A stretch of DNA of 64,000 nt, taken from contig JANMAT010000081.1 of NCBI GenBank assembly GCA_031359995.1, positions 12,425-76,424 on the forward strand, read 5' to 3'. Of the stretch, positions 14,186 to 23,499 are shown piece after piece; within the stretch, counting starts at the first letter, position 1; each line of letters begins with the position of its first letter. The notes beneath the pieces were generated by a model. The model was not told the origin of the DNA and did no database searches. It saw nothing but the letters and a program-made list of their open reading frames with translations. Source of the stretch: JANMAT01 sp031359995 (lineage in GTDB: Bacteria > Actinomycetota > Acidimicrobiia > Acidimicrobiales > Ilumatobacteraceae). The position numbers were made by a program, and so were the translations under genes.

Positions 14186-16864
14186 ATGTCACGGCCCATC
14201 ACCGGCGGGGTGGCGGCGCTCCTGGTCGCGGTCGGTCTCCCCCTGCTCCCGGCGGCGCCGGCCACGGCCGCCACCCCGGCGTGCGCCGCGCCCATCGCCG
14301 CCGCCCCCACGCCTACCCCGGCGCCGGCCGGCTTCACCCCCGTCACCACCGAGCGGCTCCTCGACACCCGCACCGGTCCCGATCCGATGCCGGTCGGGCG
14401 TGACTGCGTCATCGCCGTCGACCTGCACGAAGTCGCCGCGGTTCCCGCCGACGCCACCGCCGTGGCCCTCAACCTCACCGCCGTCGACGCCGCCGGCCGG
14501 GGCTTCGTGACGGCCTACCCCTGCGGCACCACCGCACCCCTCGCCTCGAACCTGAACCCGCGCCTGGGTGACCCGGCCGCCAATCTCGTCGTCGCCCCCC
14601 TGGACGGCTCCCACGCGGTCTGCCTGTTCACGTCGGTCGCCACCCACCTGGTGGTCGACCTCATCGGCTGGTTCGGCCCCGCCGGCCTGCCCTTCCATCC
14701 CGACACCGGCCAGCGTCTGGTCGACACCCGCACCACGGCCCGCCCCGACCGCGCCTCCGGCCCGGTGGCCTCCGGCACCGAGTTGGTGCTGCCCGTGGCC
14801 GGACGCAACGGCGTGCCCGCCGACGCCGGGGCCGTCGCCGTGAACATCACCGTCACCGGCGCCGCCGGCGCCGGGTTCGCCGTGGCCCACCCGTGCGGCG
14901 CCGGGCTGCCGCCCACGTCCACCGTGAACTTCCTGGCCACCGAGAGCCGGGCCAACCACGCCTACGTCGGCCTCTCCGACGACGGCCGGTTGTGCATCTT
15001 CACCAACCAGACCGCCGAGTTGGTCGTCGACCTCGCCGGCTGGTTCGCACCGGCCTCGCCCGACGACCGGGGGCTGCTCCTCACCCCCCGCACCGCCCAG
15101 CGCGTCGTCGACACCCGCGACGGCACCGGGCCCCTCGCCGGCGGGCCCCCACCGGGTGCCGAGTTCCACCTCGACCTGAGCGGTGCCGCCCTGGCCGACG
15201 ACACCGCCGCGGTCGTGCTCGACGTGGTCACCACCGACACCTCGGCCCCCGGGTACGTGACGATCTACCCCTGCGGCGCCGTGCCGCCGCCGACGTCGTC
15301 GCTGAACCAGGTCGTGGGCAACGAGGCCACCAACGTCGTCACCGTGGGCCTCGGCCCCGACCGCTCCGTGTGCGGGCGCACGAACACCGCGACCCATCTG
15401 GTGGTGGACCTGCTCGGCACCTACGGCGCCGGCGGGCCGGTGCAGGACATCGTCATCGCCCCCACCGACCAGGTCGACTCCCCCGCGCTGAACCAGCCGT
15501 TCGACCCGGGCACCCTCGACTACACCGTGCGCTGCCCCGAGTCGGGACCGCTCGATCTGCCCGTCGACGTGCGCGTGGCCCCCGGCCTGATCGCCACCAT
15601 CCTGAGCCCGGCGGGCCTCACCATCGGCGAGCCCGGCATCCACACGGCGGGGCACGCCGCGCCCGTGGCCGACGACGCCGTCACGGTGCGCGTGACGCGC
15701 GGCGAGGTGGTGGTGGCCAGCTACAGCATCCGGTGCCTGCCCCACGACTTCCCCACCCTGCGCACGACGCTGCGCACCGAGCCCGGCCCGGGCTGGTTCC
15801 TGTCGGGCACGGCCTTCGGCTCCACCGGCAACTACGTGATGATCCTCGACGACCACGGCACGCCGGTCTGGTACCGCCGCACCAGCACGCCGGTGTTCGA
15901 CGTGCGCCGCACGGTGGACGGCAACCTGGCGTGGTCGCCGTTGCTCGCCGCCAACCTCGGCTTCGGGCTCGACCCCACCACGACCTACGTGGAAGAGGCG
16001 CTCGACGGCACCCAGGTGCGCAGCTACTCCACCGCGGGCAGCCCCACCGACCACCACGACCTCGTGCAGCTCCCCGGCGGACACGCGCTGCTGCTCACCT
16101 ACGAGCTCGAGCAGCACGTCGTGCTCCCCGGCCCGCCGGCGTGCGCCGACGCCACCGACGACGTGTGGTGGTCCACCATCCAGGAGCTCGACAACGACGG
16201 GCTCGCCGTGTGGACGTGGCGCAGCCGCGACCACCTCAGCGCCGCCGATTCGACGTACCTGCCGCTCGCCGGCATCCCCGGGTGCGACCTGCAGCACGCC
16301 GACTCGCTCGACGTCGCCGCCAACGGCGACGTGATCGTGTCGCTCGCCCACCTCGACACCGTGCTGCGCATTCGCCGCAACCCCGGCGGCCTCGACGATG
16401 GCCAGATCGTGTGGCGCCTGGGCGGACCGGCCAGCACGTTCACCTTCCTCGACGACCCGCTCGGCGGCCCCGCCCGCCAGCACGACGCCCGCCTGTCGGC
16501 CGACGGCACCGAGCTGTCGCTCGTCGACAACCGCACCGGCAAGACCGGGCAACGCGCCCGCGCCGTGATCTACCGGCTCGACACCACGAACAGCACCGCC
16601 CGGTTGGTGTTCGCGCAGGACCACAGCGCCCCGCTCACCGGCGAGGGATGGTCGGCCGGCATGGGCAGCGTGCGCCGCCAGGCCGACGGCCACGTGGTGG
16701 TGGGCTGGGGCGACCAGACCATGCCGCAGCTCACCGAGTTCGACACCGACGACACGCCGGTGCTCAGCGTCGACATGATCGACGCGTGGAGCTACCGCAC
16801 GGTGAAGGTGCCGGCCGATGCGTTCGACCGCGACGTGCTGCGAGCCACCGCCGGCCCGCCCTGA
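14186..16864 (+). CDS. secreted arylsulfotransferase-like protein with three RLLDTR repeats
   Basis: 892 residues. Signal peptide (to about residue 30, ATA-AT cleavage), then three repeats of about 120-130 residues, each opening with (R)LLDTR/LVDTR/VVDTR (near residues 58, 178 and 308), with a central GFVTAYPCG-type strand and ending THLVVDLIGWF. After a cadherin-like beta-sandwich segment (PGTLDYTVRCP) the C-terminal half is an arylsulfotransferase beta-propeller (WFLSGTAFGSTGNYVMILDDHGTPVWYRR, TDHHDLVQLPGGHALLLTYE, LQHADSLDVAANGDVIVSLAHLDTVLRI, RQHDARLSADGTELSLVDN). The family moves sulfate between phenolic esters. The repeats probably serve surface or substrate attachment; the same module is on two other secreted enzymes here. 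Confidence 0.82.
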   Translation: MSRPITGGVAALLVAVGLPLLPAAPATAATPACAAPIAAAPTPTPAPAGFTPVTTERLLDTRTGPDPMPVGRDCVIAVDLHEVAAVPADATAVALNLTAVDAAGRGFVTAYPCGTTAPLASNLNPRLGDPAANLVVAPLDGSHAVCLFTSVATHLVVDLIGWFGPAGLPFHPDTGQRLVDTRTTARPDRASGPVASGTELVLPVAGRNGVPADAGAVAVNITVTGAAGAGFAVAHPCGAGLPPTSTVNFLATESRANHAYVGLSDDGRLCIFTNQTAELVVDLAGWFAPASPDDRGLLLTPRTAQRVVDTRDGTGPLAGGPPPGAEFHLDLSGAALADDTAAVVLDVVTTDTSAPGYVTIYPCGAVPPPTSSLNQVVGNEATNVVTVGLGPDRSVCGRTNTATHLVVDLLGTYGAGGPVQDIVIAPTDQVDSPALNQPFDPGTLDYTVRCPESGPLDLPVDVRVAPGLIATILSPAGLTIGEPGIHTAGHAAPVADDAVTVRVTRGEVVVASYSIRCLPHDFPTLRTTLRTEPGPGWFLSGTAFGSTGNYVMILDDHGTPVWYRRTSTPVFDVRRTVDGNLAWSPLLAANLGFGLDPTTTYVEEALDGTQVRSYSTAGSPTDHHDLVQLPGGHALLLTYELEQHVVLPGPPACADATDDVWWSTIQELDNDGLAVWTWRSRDHLSAADSTYLPLAGIPGCDLQHADSLDVAANGDVIVSLAHLDTVLRIRRNPGGLDDGQIVWRLGGPASTFTFLDDPLGGPARQHDARLSADGTELSLVDNRTGKTGQRARAVIYRLDTTNSTARLVFAQDHSAPLTGEGWSAGMGSVRRQADGHVVVGWGDQTMPQLTEFDTDDTPVLSVDMIDAWSYRTVKVPADAFDRDVLRATAGPP

Positions 16865-16874
16865 CCGACGCGGT

Positions 16875-17585
16875 TCAGCCGGTGACGACGTTGCGGCCGG
16901 CGAGGACCTCGCCCTCGAGGTCGACCACGGCGATGTTCAGCGTGTAGGGCCCGGGGCACGGCGCCCGGTTGGTCATCACCGACCACGCCTCGCTCGTGCC
17001 CGGGCTGCGCCGGATGAAGCTCGACATGCGCGTCCCGGCGTTGCAGCCCGGATCGGTGTGGTTCGACACGTCGGTCACCTGCACCACGAACGTGAGGTCG
17101 GTCGGCCCACAGTTGGCGGCCACGCCGCTGACCCGCAGCACGGGTGACCGCGGCGTGTCGCGCACCGGCGGCTCGGCCGTGATCTCGGCGCAGCGCACGT
17201 CGGCCGGCGGCTCGGGCTCGGGGGCCGCGGTCGTGGTCGTGGCCGCAGTCGTCACCGGCACCGCGGTCGTGGCAGTGGCCGCGGTCGGCGGCGCCGTGGC
17301 GGTCGTGGCCGCGGTCGTCGCCGACACCGCCGGCAGCACCAGGCGGGGCGCGGTCTCCGGCGTGATCGGGGTCCCGTCCGGCGGCATGGTCGGCCCCCGC
17401 GGACCGGGCACGGTGGAGGGCATCAGCACGACGACGGCCGGGTTGTCGGGCGTGGGGCGGCCGGCCTCGACCGGGTCGGCGCCGCCCTTGGCCACCGCGG
17501 CGGTGGCCGCAGCGAGCGCCAGCAGCGCGGCAGCGGCCAGGCCGGTGCGCACCAACGTCTGGCGATCCCACTCCACGTTGCTCAC
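16875..17585 (-). CDS. membrane-anchored Thr/Ala-rich protein of unknown function
   Basis: 236 residues. An N-terminal membrane segment (RTGLAAAALLALAAATAAVAKGG) leads to an extracytoplasmic Pro/Thr/Ala linker and a C-terminal domain of about 110 residues with four Cys (VRCAEI, AANCGPTDL, DPGCNAGTR, APCPGPYTL), which may form disulfides. I do not recognise a family. GTG start with AAGGAG 7 nt upstream. It converges on the arylsulfotransferase gene, with 10 bp between the stop codons. Confidence 0.72.
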   Translation of the reverse strand: MSNVEWDRQTLVRTGLAAAALLALAAATAAVAKGGADPVEAGRPTPDNPAVVVLMPSTVPGPRGPTMPPDGTPITPETAPRLVLPAVSATTAATTATAPPTAATATTAVPVTTAATTTTAAPEPEPPADVRCAEITAEPPVRDTPRSPVLRVSGVAANCGPTDLTFVVQVTDVSNHTDPGCNAGTRMSSFIRRSPGTSEAWSVMTNRAPCPGPYTLNIAVVDLEGEVLAGRNVVTG

Positions 17586-17685
17586 CGGCTCCTTCGTCGG
17601 CCCCAGACTGACACGATGAAGGTAAGGATCCGGGTTCGGCCCGGGAAGTACACGTTCGTGCTACGACCGGCGTTCGCGGCGGTCG

Positions 17686-18366
17686 TCAGCTGCTCCAGCG
17701 GCTCTGACCGAAGCGATAGCCCACGCTGCGCACCGTCTGGATGAGGTTTGCGTGCTCCTCGCCCAGCTTGGCCCGCAGGCGCCGGACGTGCACGTCGACG
17801 GTGCGGGCGCCGCCGTAGTACTCGTAGCCCCACACCCGCGACAGCAGGATCTCTCGGGTGAACACCTTCCCGGGGTGCTGGGCGAGGAACTTGAGCAGCT
17901 CATACTCCATGTAGGTGAGGTCGAGCGGCTCGCCCTGGATGGAGGCCTGGTAGGTCTCCAGGTTGAGGGCCAGCGGGCCGTACTCCACCAGCTCGGGCCG
18001 CGTGCCGCCGCCTTTGCGCCAGAACAGGTGGCGCAGGCGCGCCTCGAGCTCACGCGGGTGGAACGGGGCGAGGCAGAAGTCGTCGAACAGCTCGTCGCGC
18101 AGCTCGAGGTCGGCGAGCTGGGCGCCCGACACCATCAGCAGCAACGGGCCGAGGGCGTTGTCGCCCTTGCGCAGGCTGCGGCAGAAGGCCCAGGCACCGT
18201 CGGGATCGCGGTCGGCCACGACGATGCCGCCGGCCCACCCGTCGGCCGGTTCGAGGCGGTTGGCCACGTCGGCCGACGACGCCGCCTGCCAGGTGTACCC
18301 GGCGAGGTCGAGCGTCTGGGCCAGCTCGGGTGGTGGTGGGTCGGGGAAGACGACGATGGGTTCCAT
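17686..18366 (-). CDS. GlnR-like orphan response regulator with atypical receiver
   Basis: 226 residues. The C-terminal OmpR/PhoB winged helix is clear (LDLTYMEYELLKFLAQHPGKVFTREILLSRVWG, then RTVDVHVRRLRAKLG and RSVGYRF). The receiver is degenerate: the paired acidic residues near the N-terminus are missing (PIVVFPDPPP), D52 could be the phosphosite position, and the conserved Lys of the KP motif is Ala (A100-P101). GlnR regulators of actinobacterial nitrogen metabolism are atypical in the same way. It starts 9 nt after glnA on the same strand and so is probably cotranscribed with it. The GlnR identity is inferred from position and degeneracy. Confidence 0.75.
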   Translation of the reverse strand: MEPIVVFPDPPPPELAQTLDLAGYTWQAASSADVANRLEPADGWAGGIVVADRDPDGAWAFCRSLRKGDNALGPLLLMVSGAQLADLELRDELFDDFCLAPFHPRELEARLRHLFWRKGGGTRPELVEYGPLALNLETYQASIQGEPLDLTYMEYELLKFLAQHPGKVFTREILLSRVWGYEYYGGARTVDVHVRRLRAKLGEEHANLIQTVRSVGYRFGQSRWSS

Positions 18367-18375
18367 GGTGATCGC

Positions 18376-19701
18376 TCAGCTCCGGAGGTAGCGCTCGATC
18401 TCGAAGGGCGTGATCGTCGTCTTGTAGGCCCGCCACTCCTGGCGCTTGTTGCGCAGGAACCACTCGAAGGTGTGCTCGCCCAGCGCCTCCTGCACGAGCT
18501 CCGAGCTCTGCATCGACGTGAGCGCACCGTCGAGCGACTGGGGCAGCTGGGCGATGTCGAGCTTGGCCAGTTCGTCGTCGCTGAGGGCGAACAGGTTCGT
18601 GGTGACCTCGTCGGGCAGCGTGTAGCCCTTCTCCACACCGGCCATGCCGGCGGCGAGCAGCAGCGAGAAGGCGAGGTAGGGGTTGCACGCCGGGTCGGGC
18701 GAGCGGTACTCGATGCGGGTGGCCTGGCTGCGGTTGCGGGGGATGGGCACCCGCACCAGTGCCGAGCGGTTGTTGCGGGCCCAGCTCAGGTACACCGGCG
18801 CTTCGAAGCCGGGGATGAGCCGCTTGTAGCTGTTCACCGTCTGGTTGGTGACGGCGGTGATCTCGGGGGCGTGGCGCAGCAGGCCGGCGATGAAGCCCTT
18901 GGCCACGTCCGACAGGCCGTAGGGATCGTTCTCGTCGTAGAACGCGTTGTCCTCGCCGCGGTACAGGCTCAGGTGGGTGTGCATGCCCGAGCCCTGCACG
19001 CCTTCGAGCGGCTTGGGCATGAACGTGGCGTACAGACCCTGCTCGGCCGCGGCCTCGCGCACGACGACGCGCATCGTCATCACCGAGTCGGCCATGGTGA
19101 GGGCGTCGGTGTGGCGCAGGTCGATCTCGTGCTGGCTGGGCGAGTCCTCGTGGAAGCTGTACTCGACCGGGATCGACATCGTCTCCAGCATCGAGATGGT
19201 GCGCTTGCGCAGCGAGCCGGAGATGTCGTTGGCGGTGAGGTCGAAGAAGCCGCCCTTGTCGAGCGGCTTCGGGGTCAGGCCGTCCTCGGGCGAGAAGTAG
19301 AAGAACTCCATCTCGGGCGCCACGTAGAACGAGAAGCCGGCCTTGCGGGCCCGCTCCAGGTTGCGCCGCAGCACCTGGCGGGGGTCGCCACCGAACGGCG
19401 TGCCGTCGAGGTTGTGGATGTCGCAGAAGATGCGGGCCTCGGGCGCCTTGGGATCGGCCCACGGCAGCAGTTCGAACGTGGTCGCGTCCGGCATGGCCAG
19501 CACGTCGGATTCCTGCACGCGCGAGAAGCCGTCGATGGAGGAACCGTCGAAGGTCATGCCCTCGGCGAGGGCGTCTTCGAGCTCGGCCGGGCTGATGGCG
19601 AAGCTCTTGAGCTGCCCGAGCACATCGGTGAACCACAGGCGGATCAGGCGGACCTTGCGCTCCTCGGCCTGGTGGAGGACGTAGTCCTGCTGGTCGTGCA
19701 T
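18376..19701 (-). CDS. glnA: glutamine synthetase type I (alpha-like)
   Basis: 441 residues, the length of the GSI-alpha group. Signatures: FDGSSIDGFSRVQESD, FYVAPEMEFFYF, VEYSFHEDSPSQHEID, GSGMHTHLSLYRG, and RIEYRSPDPACNPYLAF. The Tyr that is adenylylated in GSI-beta is Phe here (TTNLFALSD), and an Arg occupies the GF-x-R position used for feedback control in Bacillus GSI, so regulation by adenylylation is unlikely. ATG 19701 gives the family N-terminus. GTGAAC-type direct repeats stand about 50-70 bp upstream, and a GlnR-like gene follows. Confidence 0.93.
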   Translation of the reverse strand: MHDQQDYVLHQAEERKVRLIRLWFTDVLGQLKSFAISPAELEDALAEGMTFDGSSIDGFSRVQESDVLAMPDATTFELLPWADPKAPEARIFCDIHNLDGTPFGGDPRQVLRRNLERARKAGFSFYVAPEMEFFYFSPEDGLTPKPLDKGGFFDLTANDISGSLRKRTISMLETMSIPVEYSFHEDSPSQHEIDLRHTDALTMADSVMTMRVVVREAAAEQGLYATFMPKPLEGVQGSGMHTHLSLYRGEDNAFYDENDPYGLSDVAKGFIAGLLRHAPEITAVTNQTVNSYKRLIPGFEAPVYLSWARNNRSALVRVPIPRNRSQATRIEYRSPDPACNPYLAFSLLLAAGMAGVEKGYTLPDEVTTNLFALSDDELAKLDIAQLPQSLDGALTSMQSSELVQEALGEHTFEWFLRNKRQEWRAYKTTITPFEIERYLRS

Positions 19702-19751
19702 GGGCTGGATTCTTGCGCACACCTTGCGCACCACGCCCGTGGGCAGCGGCC

Positions 19752-19769
19752 GTTTCACACGCCGTTCAC
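19752..19769 (-). promoter_or_regulatory. putative GlnR-type operator upstream of glnA
   Basis: On the gene strand GTGAAC, 5 nt, GTGAAAC gives two direct half-sites with an 11-bp period, as expected for an OmpR-family dimer. Similar motifs precede the GSII gene. Confidence 0.5.
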
Positions 19770-19801
19770 AGCAGCCCACAGGGGTCGTCCGAAAACGGAC
19801 C

Positions 19802-19837
19802 CGGGCCCGTTCGGACACGAGGTCTCGAACGGGCCCG
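19802..19837 (-). terminator. hairpin terminator after the GSII gene
   Basis: CGGGCCCGTTCG (19802-19813) pairs perfectly with CGAACGGGCCCG (19826-19837), a 12-bp stem with 12-nt loop, between the GSII gene and glnA. Confidence 0.65.
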
Positions 19838-19860
19838 AGGACGGACTGCTCAGCGTCGGC

Positions 19861-20865
19861 TCAGAGCGCGGCGCAGATGGTGTCCACCATGAGGCGGGTC
19901 ACCAGGTACGGATCCATGTTGGCGTTGGGACGGCGGTCTTCCATGTAGCCCATGCCGTCGACCTTGACCTGCCACGGGATGCGGACCGACGAACCGCGGT
20001 CGGACACGCCGTAGGTGAACTTGTTGTACGGCGCCGTCTCGTGCTTGCCGGTGAGGCGGCTCTCGATGTCGTTGCCGTAGTTCTTGACGTGCAGGTCGAC
20101 CTTCTTGCCGAGGGCCGCGCACGCCTTCTCGATGACGGCGAAGCCGCCCTTGCTGCGCATGCCGACGGTGGAGAAGTTGGTGTGCGCGCCGGCGCCGTTC
20201 CAGTCGCCCTTCATCGGCTTGGCGGCGAACGAGATGACCACGTCGTAGTCCTCGGCGATGCGCTGCAGCAGCCAGCGGGCGACCCACAGCTGATCGGAGC
20301 ACTCCAGCGGGCCGGCCGGGCCGACCTGGAACTCCCACTGGCCGGGCATCACTTCGGCGTTGGTGCCGGAGATGGCGATGCCGGCGTCGAGGCAGGCCTG
20401 GGTGTGGCGCTCGATGATCGGACGGCCCACGACGCGGCCGGCGCCGACGCCGCAGTAGTACGGACCCTGGGGCGCCGGGAAGCCACCCTCGGGGAAGCCG
20501 TAGGGGCTGCCGTCGAGACGGAGCATCGTGTACTCCTGCTCGATGCCGAACCACGACTCGTGCTTGGCGTACTTCTTGGCGACCTTCTCGCAGGCGGACC
20601 GGGTGTTGGTCGGGTGCGGCTTCATGTCGACGAGGAGGACCTCGCACATGACGAGCACGTTGTCGCCCCCGCGGATCGGGTCGGGGCAGACGAACACGGG
20701 GTGGAGCACGCAGTCGCTCTTGTCGCCGGTGGCCTGGTCGGTGGACGACCCGTCGAACCCCCAGATCGGCGGCTCCTTGCCGTCGGGCTGGATCTTGGTC
20801 TTGCTGCGCAGCATGGGCGACGGCTGGGTGCCGTCCACCCAGATGTACTCGGCTTGATAGGCCAC
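19861..20865 (-). CDS. glnII: glutamine synthetase type II (eukaryote-like)
   Basis: 334 residues, typical of GSII. Opening AYQAEYIWVDGTQPSPMLRSKTKI matches actinobacterial GlnII N-termini; further signatures are WGFDGSSTDQA, SWFGIEQEYTML, PGQWEFQVGP, KGDWNGAGAHTNFST, NDIESRLTGKHETA and VSDRGSSVRIP. GTG 20865 is chosen because GAGAGGG lies 6 nt upstream and the protein then aligns with the family; the frame is open to 20910. Actinobacteria commonly use GSII under nitrogen limitation alongside GSI. Upstream repeats suggest shared GlnR-type control. Confidence 0.93.
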   Translation of the reverse strand: MAYQAEYIWVDGTQPSPMLRSKTKIQPDGKEPPIWGFDGSSTDQATGDKSDCVLHPVFVCPDPIRGGDNVLVMCEVLLVDMKPHPTNTRSACEKVAKKYAKHESWFGIEQEYTMLRLDGSPYGFPEGGFPAPQGPYYCGVGAGRVVGRPIIERHTQACLDAGIAISGTNAEVMPGQWEFQVGPAGPLECSDQLWVARWLLQRIAEDYDVVISFAAKPMKGDWNGAGAHTNFSTVGMRSKGGFAVIEKACAALGKKVDLHVKNYGNDIESRLTGKHETAPYNKFTYGVSDRGSSVRIPWQVKVDGMGYMEDRRPNANMDPYLVTRLMVDTICAAL

Positions 20866-20928
20866 GGGAACCCTCTCGATTTGGAAGACATTGGTGGTGA
20901 TGACCGGCACGCAGCCTTGCCGTGAGCG

Positions 20929-20967
20929 GTTTCACACCCGTTGCCCGAATGTGAACGCTCTGTGAAC
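20929..20967 (-). promoter_or_regulatory. putative GlnR-type operators upstream of glnII
   Basis: GTTTCAC (20929-20935) and two copies of GTGAAC (20951-20956 and 20962-20967, 11-bp period) lie 60-100 bp before the glnII start. The same words precede glnA. Confidence 0.5.
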
Positions 20968-21107
20968 CGGACCTCGACCGGGGTCGGGGCGGGAAGGTCC
21001 CCCACGCTGCGTAGTCCCTGGTAGGTTGCCGGTCGGCGGGCGGAACAACCGGTACTCGGGCGGGTACGGGTGCAGCACCTGTTGTCGCGCATCCCCTCGG
21101 AGGATCC

Positions 21108-23459
21108 ATGTCGAGACGTTTCCGGTCCGTGGTGGCGTTGGCCTGTCTGGCCGTCGCCGCCCCCACAGCGTTGGTCACGCACGCGACCACGGCGAACGCG
21201 GCCACCGTGCCGTCCGGGTTCGCCGACACCCGGGTCGCCGGGTCGATCACGGCACCGACCGACGTGGTCGACCTGCCCGACGGGCGCATGCTCGTGACCG
21301 GCCAGGGCGGCACGCTCACGGTCATCGCCGCCAACGGCACCAAGGTGGCCGCTCCCGCACTCACGCTGAGCGTGTGCATCGGCAGTGAGCAGGGCCTGCT
21401 CGGCGTCGAGCGCGACCCCGACTTCGCCACGAACCACTACATCTACCTGTACTACGGCTACGACCCGGGCAGTGGCTGCCGCAACCGCGTGTCGCGCTTC
21501 ACCATGACCGGCGACTCCGCCGCCGCCGAGTTCGTGCTGATCGACAACATCTTGTCGCAGGCCACGAACCACGAAGGTGGCGACCTGCAGTTCGGCAAGG
21601 ACGGGATGCTCTACATCTCCTCCGGTGACGACGCCAACGGCACCGCCTACTCGCACAACCTCGGCGACCTGCGCGGCAAGATCCTGCGCATCAACCCCGA
21701 CGGCTCGATCCCCGGCAGCAACCCGTACCAGGGCGCCAACTCGGCCGACTGCAAGACGGGCGCCCAGCCGACCAAGGAGTGCCGCCAGATCGTGGCCCAG
21801 GGCCTGCGGAACCCGTTCCGCATCGCCGCCGACCCGAACACCAGTGGCACCACGACCCGCATCTTCGTGAACGACGTGGGCCAGAGCACGAGCGAGGAGA
21901 TCGACGAGCTGTCCATCGGCGCCAACTTCGGGTGGCCCGAGCGTGAGGGCAACTGCGTCCAGGGGAGCCAGACCAACTGTGGCGACCCCGGTGCCGGCGT
22001 CACCAACCCCGTGTACGCCTACTTCCGCGGCGCCGGGTGCACGTCGATCACCGGCGGCGCGTTCGTGCCCAACTCGGCGTGGCCGGCGCGGTACAGCGGC
22101 GGCTACATCTACGCCGACTTCACCTGCGGTGACATCTTCGCCCTGCTGCCCGACGGCAACGGCGGCTACACGAACGAGACGTTCTCCGCCGATGCCGGCC
22201 AGGTCTCCTCGATGCGCACGGTCAACCAGGGTGGCGCGTGGGCGATCTACTACACGAGCTACAGCAACGGCGGTGAGCTGCGCAAGATCGTGGCCACCAC
22301 CCCGCCGGGCATCACGCTGCCGTCGGCCTTCCACCCGCTCACGCCGACCCGCGTGCTCGACACCCGCAACGGCACGGGTTACAGCGGCCCCAAGCCCGCC
22401 GCGAGCGACACCATCGAGGTCCAGATCGCCGGCGCCACCAGTGGCGTGCCCAACGACGCCAAGGCGGTGGCCCTGAACATCACGGGCACCGACTCGACCG
22501 CGGCCGGGTTCGTGACGGCGTGGCCCTCGGGCGAGGAGCGGCCGATCACGTCGGCCATCAACTTCTCCAACGCCAACGACACCGTGGCCAACGCCGCCGT
22601 GGTGAGGCTGGGCGTTGGCGGCAGGGTCAGCCTGTACACCCAGCGCGGCGGCCACCTGGTGATCGACGTGACCGGCTACTGGACCGAAACGGCGACATCG
22701 AACGCCGGTCGTTACGTGCCGCTCGACAACCCGGCCCGTCTGCTCGACACCCGTGAGGGCAACGGGGCGGCGGCCAAGATCGTGGGCGCCGAGGAGTCGA
22801 TCGACGTGCAGGTGGCGGGCCGCGGTGGCCTACCGACGACCGGCATCTCGGCCGTGGCCCTCGTGGTCACCGTCACCAACACGGCCCGCAGCGGCTTCGT
22901 GACGGCGTGGCCGACGGGGCAGACCCGCCCGCTGGCGTCCACCGTGAACCCGGTGGGCACCAACGACATCCGCTCGAACCTGGTGATGCTGCCGGTGGGC
23001 ACCGACGGCAAGGTGAGCCTGTACACGCTGCAGCCCACCCATCTGGTCATGGACGTGGCCGGCTACTTCACCGACTCGTCGGCCCCGCTGGCGACCAAGG
23101 GCCTCATGGTGGCGGTGTCGCCGCGGCGACTGCTCGACACCCGTGAGGCGGGGGCGCCGTTCGGCCGGCTGAACGCCGGCGACACCGGCGTGGTCGACTA
23201 CACGGCCGCCGTGGCCCCGGCGAACGCCATCGCCATCATCCACAACCTCACCGTCGACGGCACCGCCTTCGCCGGCTTCGTGACGGCGTGGCCCACGGGC
23301 GCCACCCGTCCGACGGCGTCGAACGTGAACTGGAACGGGCCGAACCAGACCCGGGCCAGCCTGGCCATCTCCAGCCTGGTGAACGCCGGTCGGGTGTCGT
23401 ACTTCCCGAACGTCGGCACCGACCTGGTCATCGACCAGCAAGGCTGGTTCGTGCCGTAG
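21108..23459 (+). CDS. secreted PQQ-type sugar dehydrogenase with three RLLDTR repeats
   Basis: 783 residues. Signal peptide ending near ANAAT (about residue 32). Residues about 35-400 are a glucose/sorbosone dehydrogenase beta-propeller: LPDGRMLVTGQGG, EQGLLGVERDPDFATNHYIYLYY, NHEGGDLQFGKDGMLYISSGD, RGKILRINPDG, GLRNPFRIAADP, DVGQSTSEEIDEL. These proteins are PQQ-dependent aldose dehydrogenases. From about residue 410 three repeats of about 130 residues begin with RVLDTR/RLLDTR (near 414, 544, 674), contain GFVTAWPxG and end HLVIDVTGYW-type. GGAGG lies 7 nt before the ATG. No PQQ synthesis genes are in the window. Confidence 0.85.
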   Translation: MSRRFRSVVALACLAVAAPTALVTHATTANAATVPSGFADTRVAGSITAPTDVVDLPDGRMLVTGQGGTLTVIAANGTKVAAPALTLSVCIGSEQGLLGVERDPDFATNHYIYLYYGYDPGSGCRNRVSRFTMTGDSAAAEFVLIDNILSQATNHEGGDLQFGKDGMLYISSGDDANGTAYSHNLGDLRGKILRINPDGSIPGSNPYQGANSADCKTGAQPTKECRQIVAQGLRNPFRIAADPNTSGTTTRIFVNDVGQSTSEEIDELSIGANFGWPEREGNCVQGSQTNCGDPGAGVTNPVYAYFRGAGCTSITGGAFVPNSAWPARYSGGYIYADFTCGDIFALLPDGNGGYTNETFSADAGQVSSMRTVNQGGAWAIYYTSYSNGGELRKIVATTPPGITLPSAFHPLTPTRVLDTRNGTGYSGPKPAASDTIEVQIAGATSGVPNDAKAVALNITGTDSTAAGFVTAWPSGEERPITSAINFSNANDTVANAAVVRLGVGGRVSLYTQRGGHLVIDVTGYWTETATSNAGRYVPLDNPARLLDTREGNGAAAKIVGAEESIDVQVAGRGGLPTTGISAVALVVTVTNTARSGFVTAWPTGQTRPLASTVNPVGTNDIRSNLVMLPVGTDGKVSLYTLQPTHLVMDVAGYFTDSSAPLATKGLMVAVSPRRLLDTREAGAPFGRLNAGDTGVVDYTAAVAPANAIAIIHNLTVDGTAFAGFVTAWPTGATRPTASNVNWNGPNQTRASLAISSLVNAGRVSYFPNVGTDLVIDQQGWFVP

Positions 23460-23465
23460 CGACTG

Positions 23466-23497
23466 GCTCCGGCGAATCGCCGGCGATTCGCCGGAGC
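23466..23497. repeat. 32-bp perfect palindrome, copy 1 of an interspersed element
   Basis: Positions 23466-23497 read the same on both strands. The central 26 bp (23469-23494, beginning CCGGCGAATCG) are identical to 29524-29549 inside the anti-sigma-like gene. Here the element lies between the convergent stops of the sugar dehydrogenase and hemC genes and could act as a bidirectional terminator. GACT and AGTC flanks extend the stem past one bulged base. Confidence 0.85.
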
Positions 23498-23499
23498 AG

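Noticed and set aside
17752..20925. A 1057-codon open frame on the plus strand across the GlnR-like, GSI and GSII genes
   Set aside because: It lies antisense to three clear genes and has composition typical of high-GC antisense frames (His, Arg, Gly, Val-rich) with no domain pattern.
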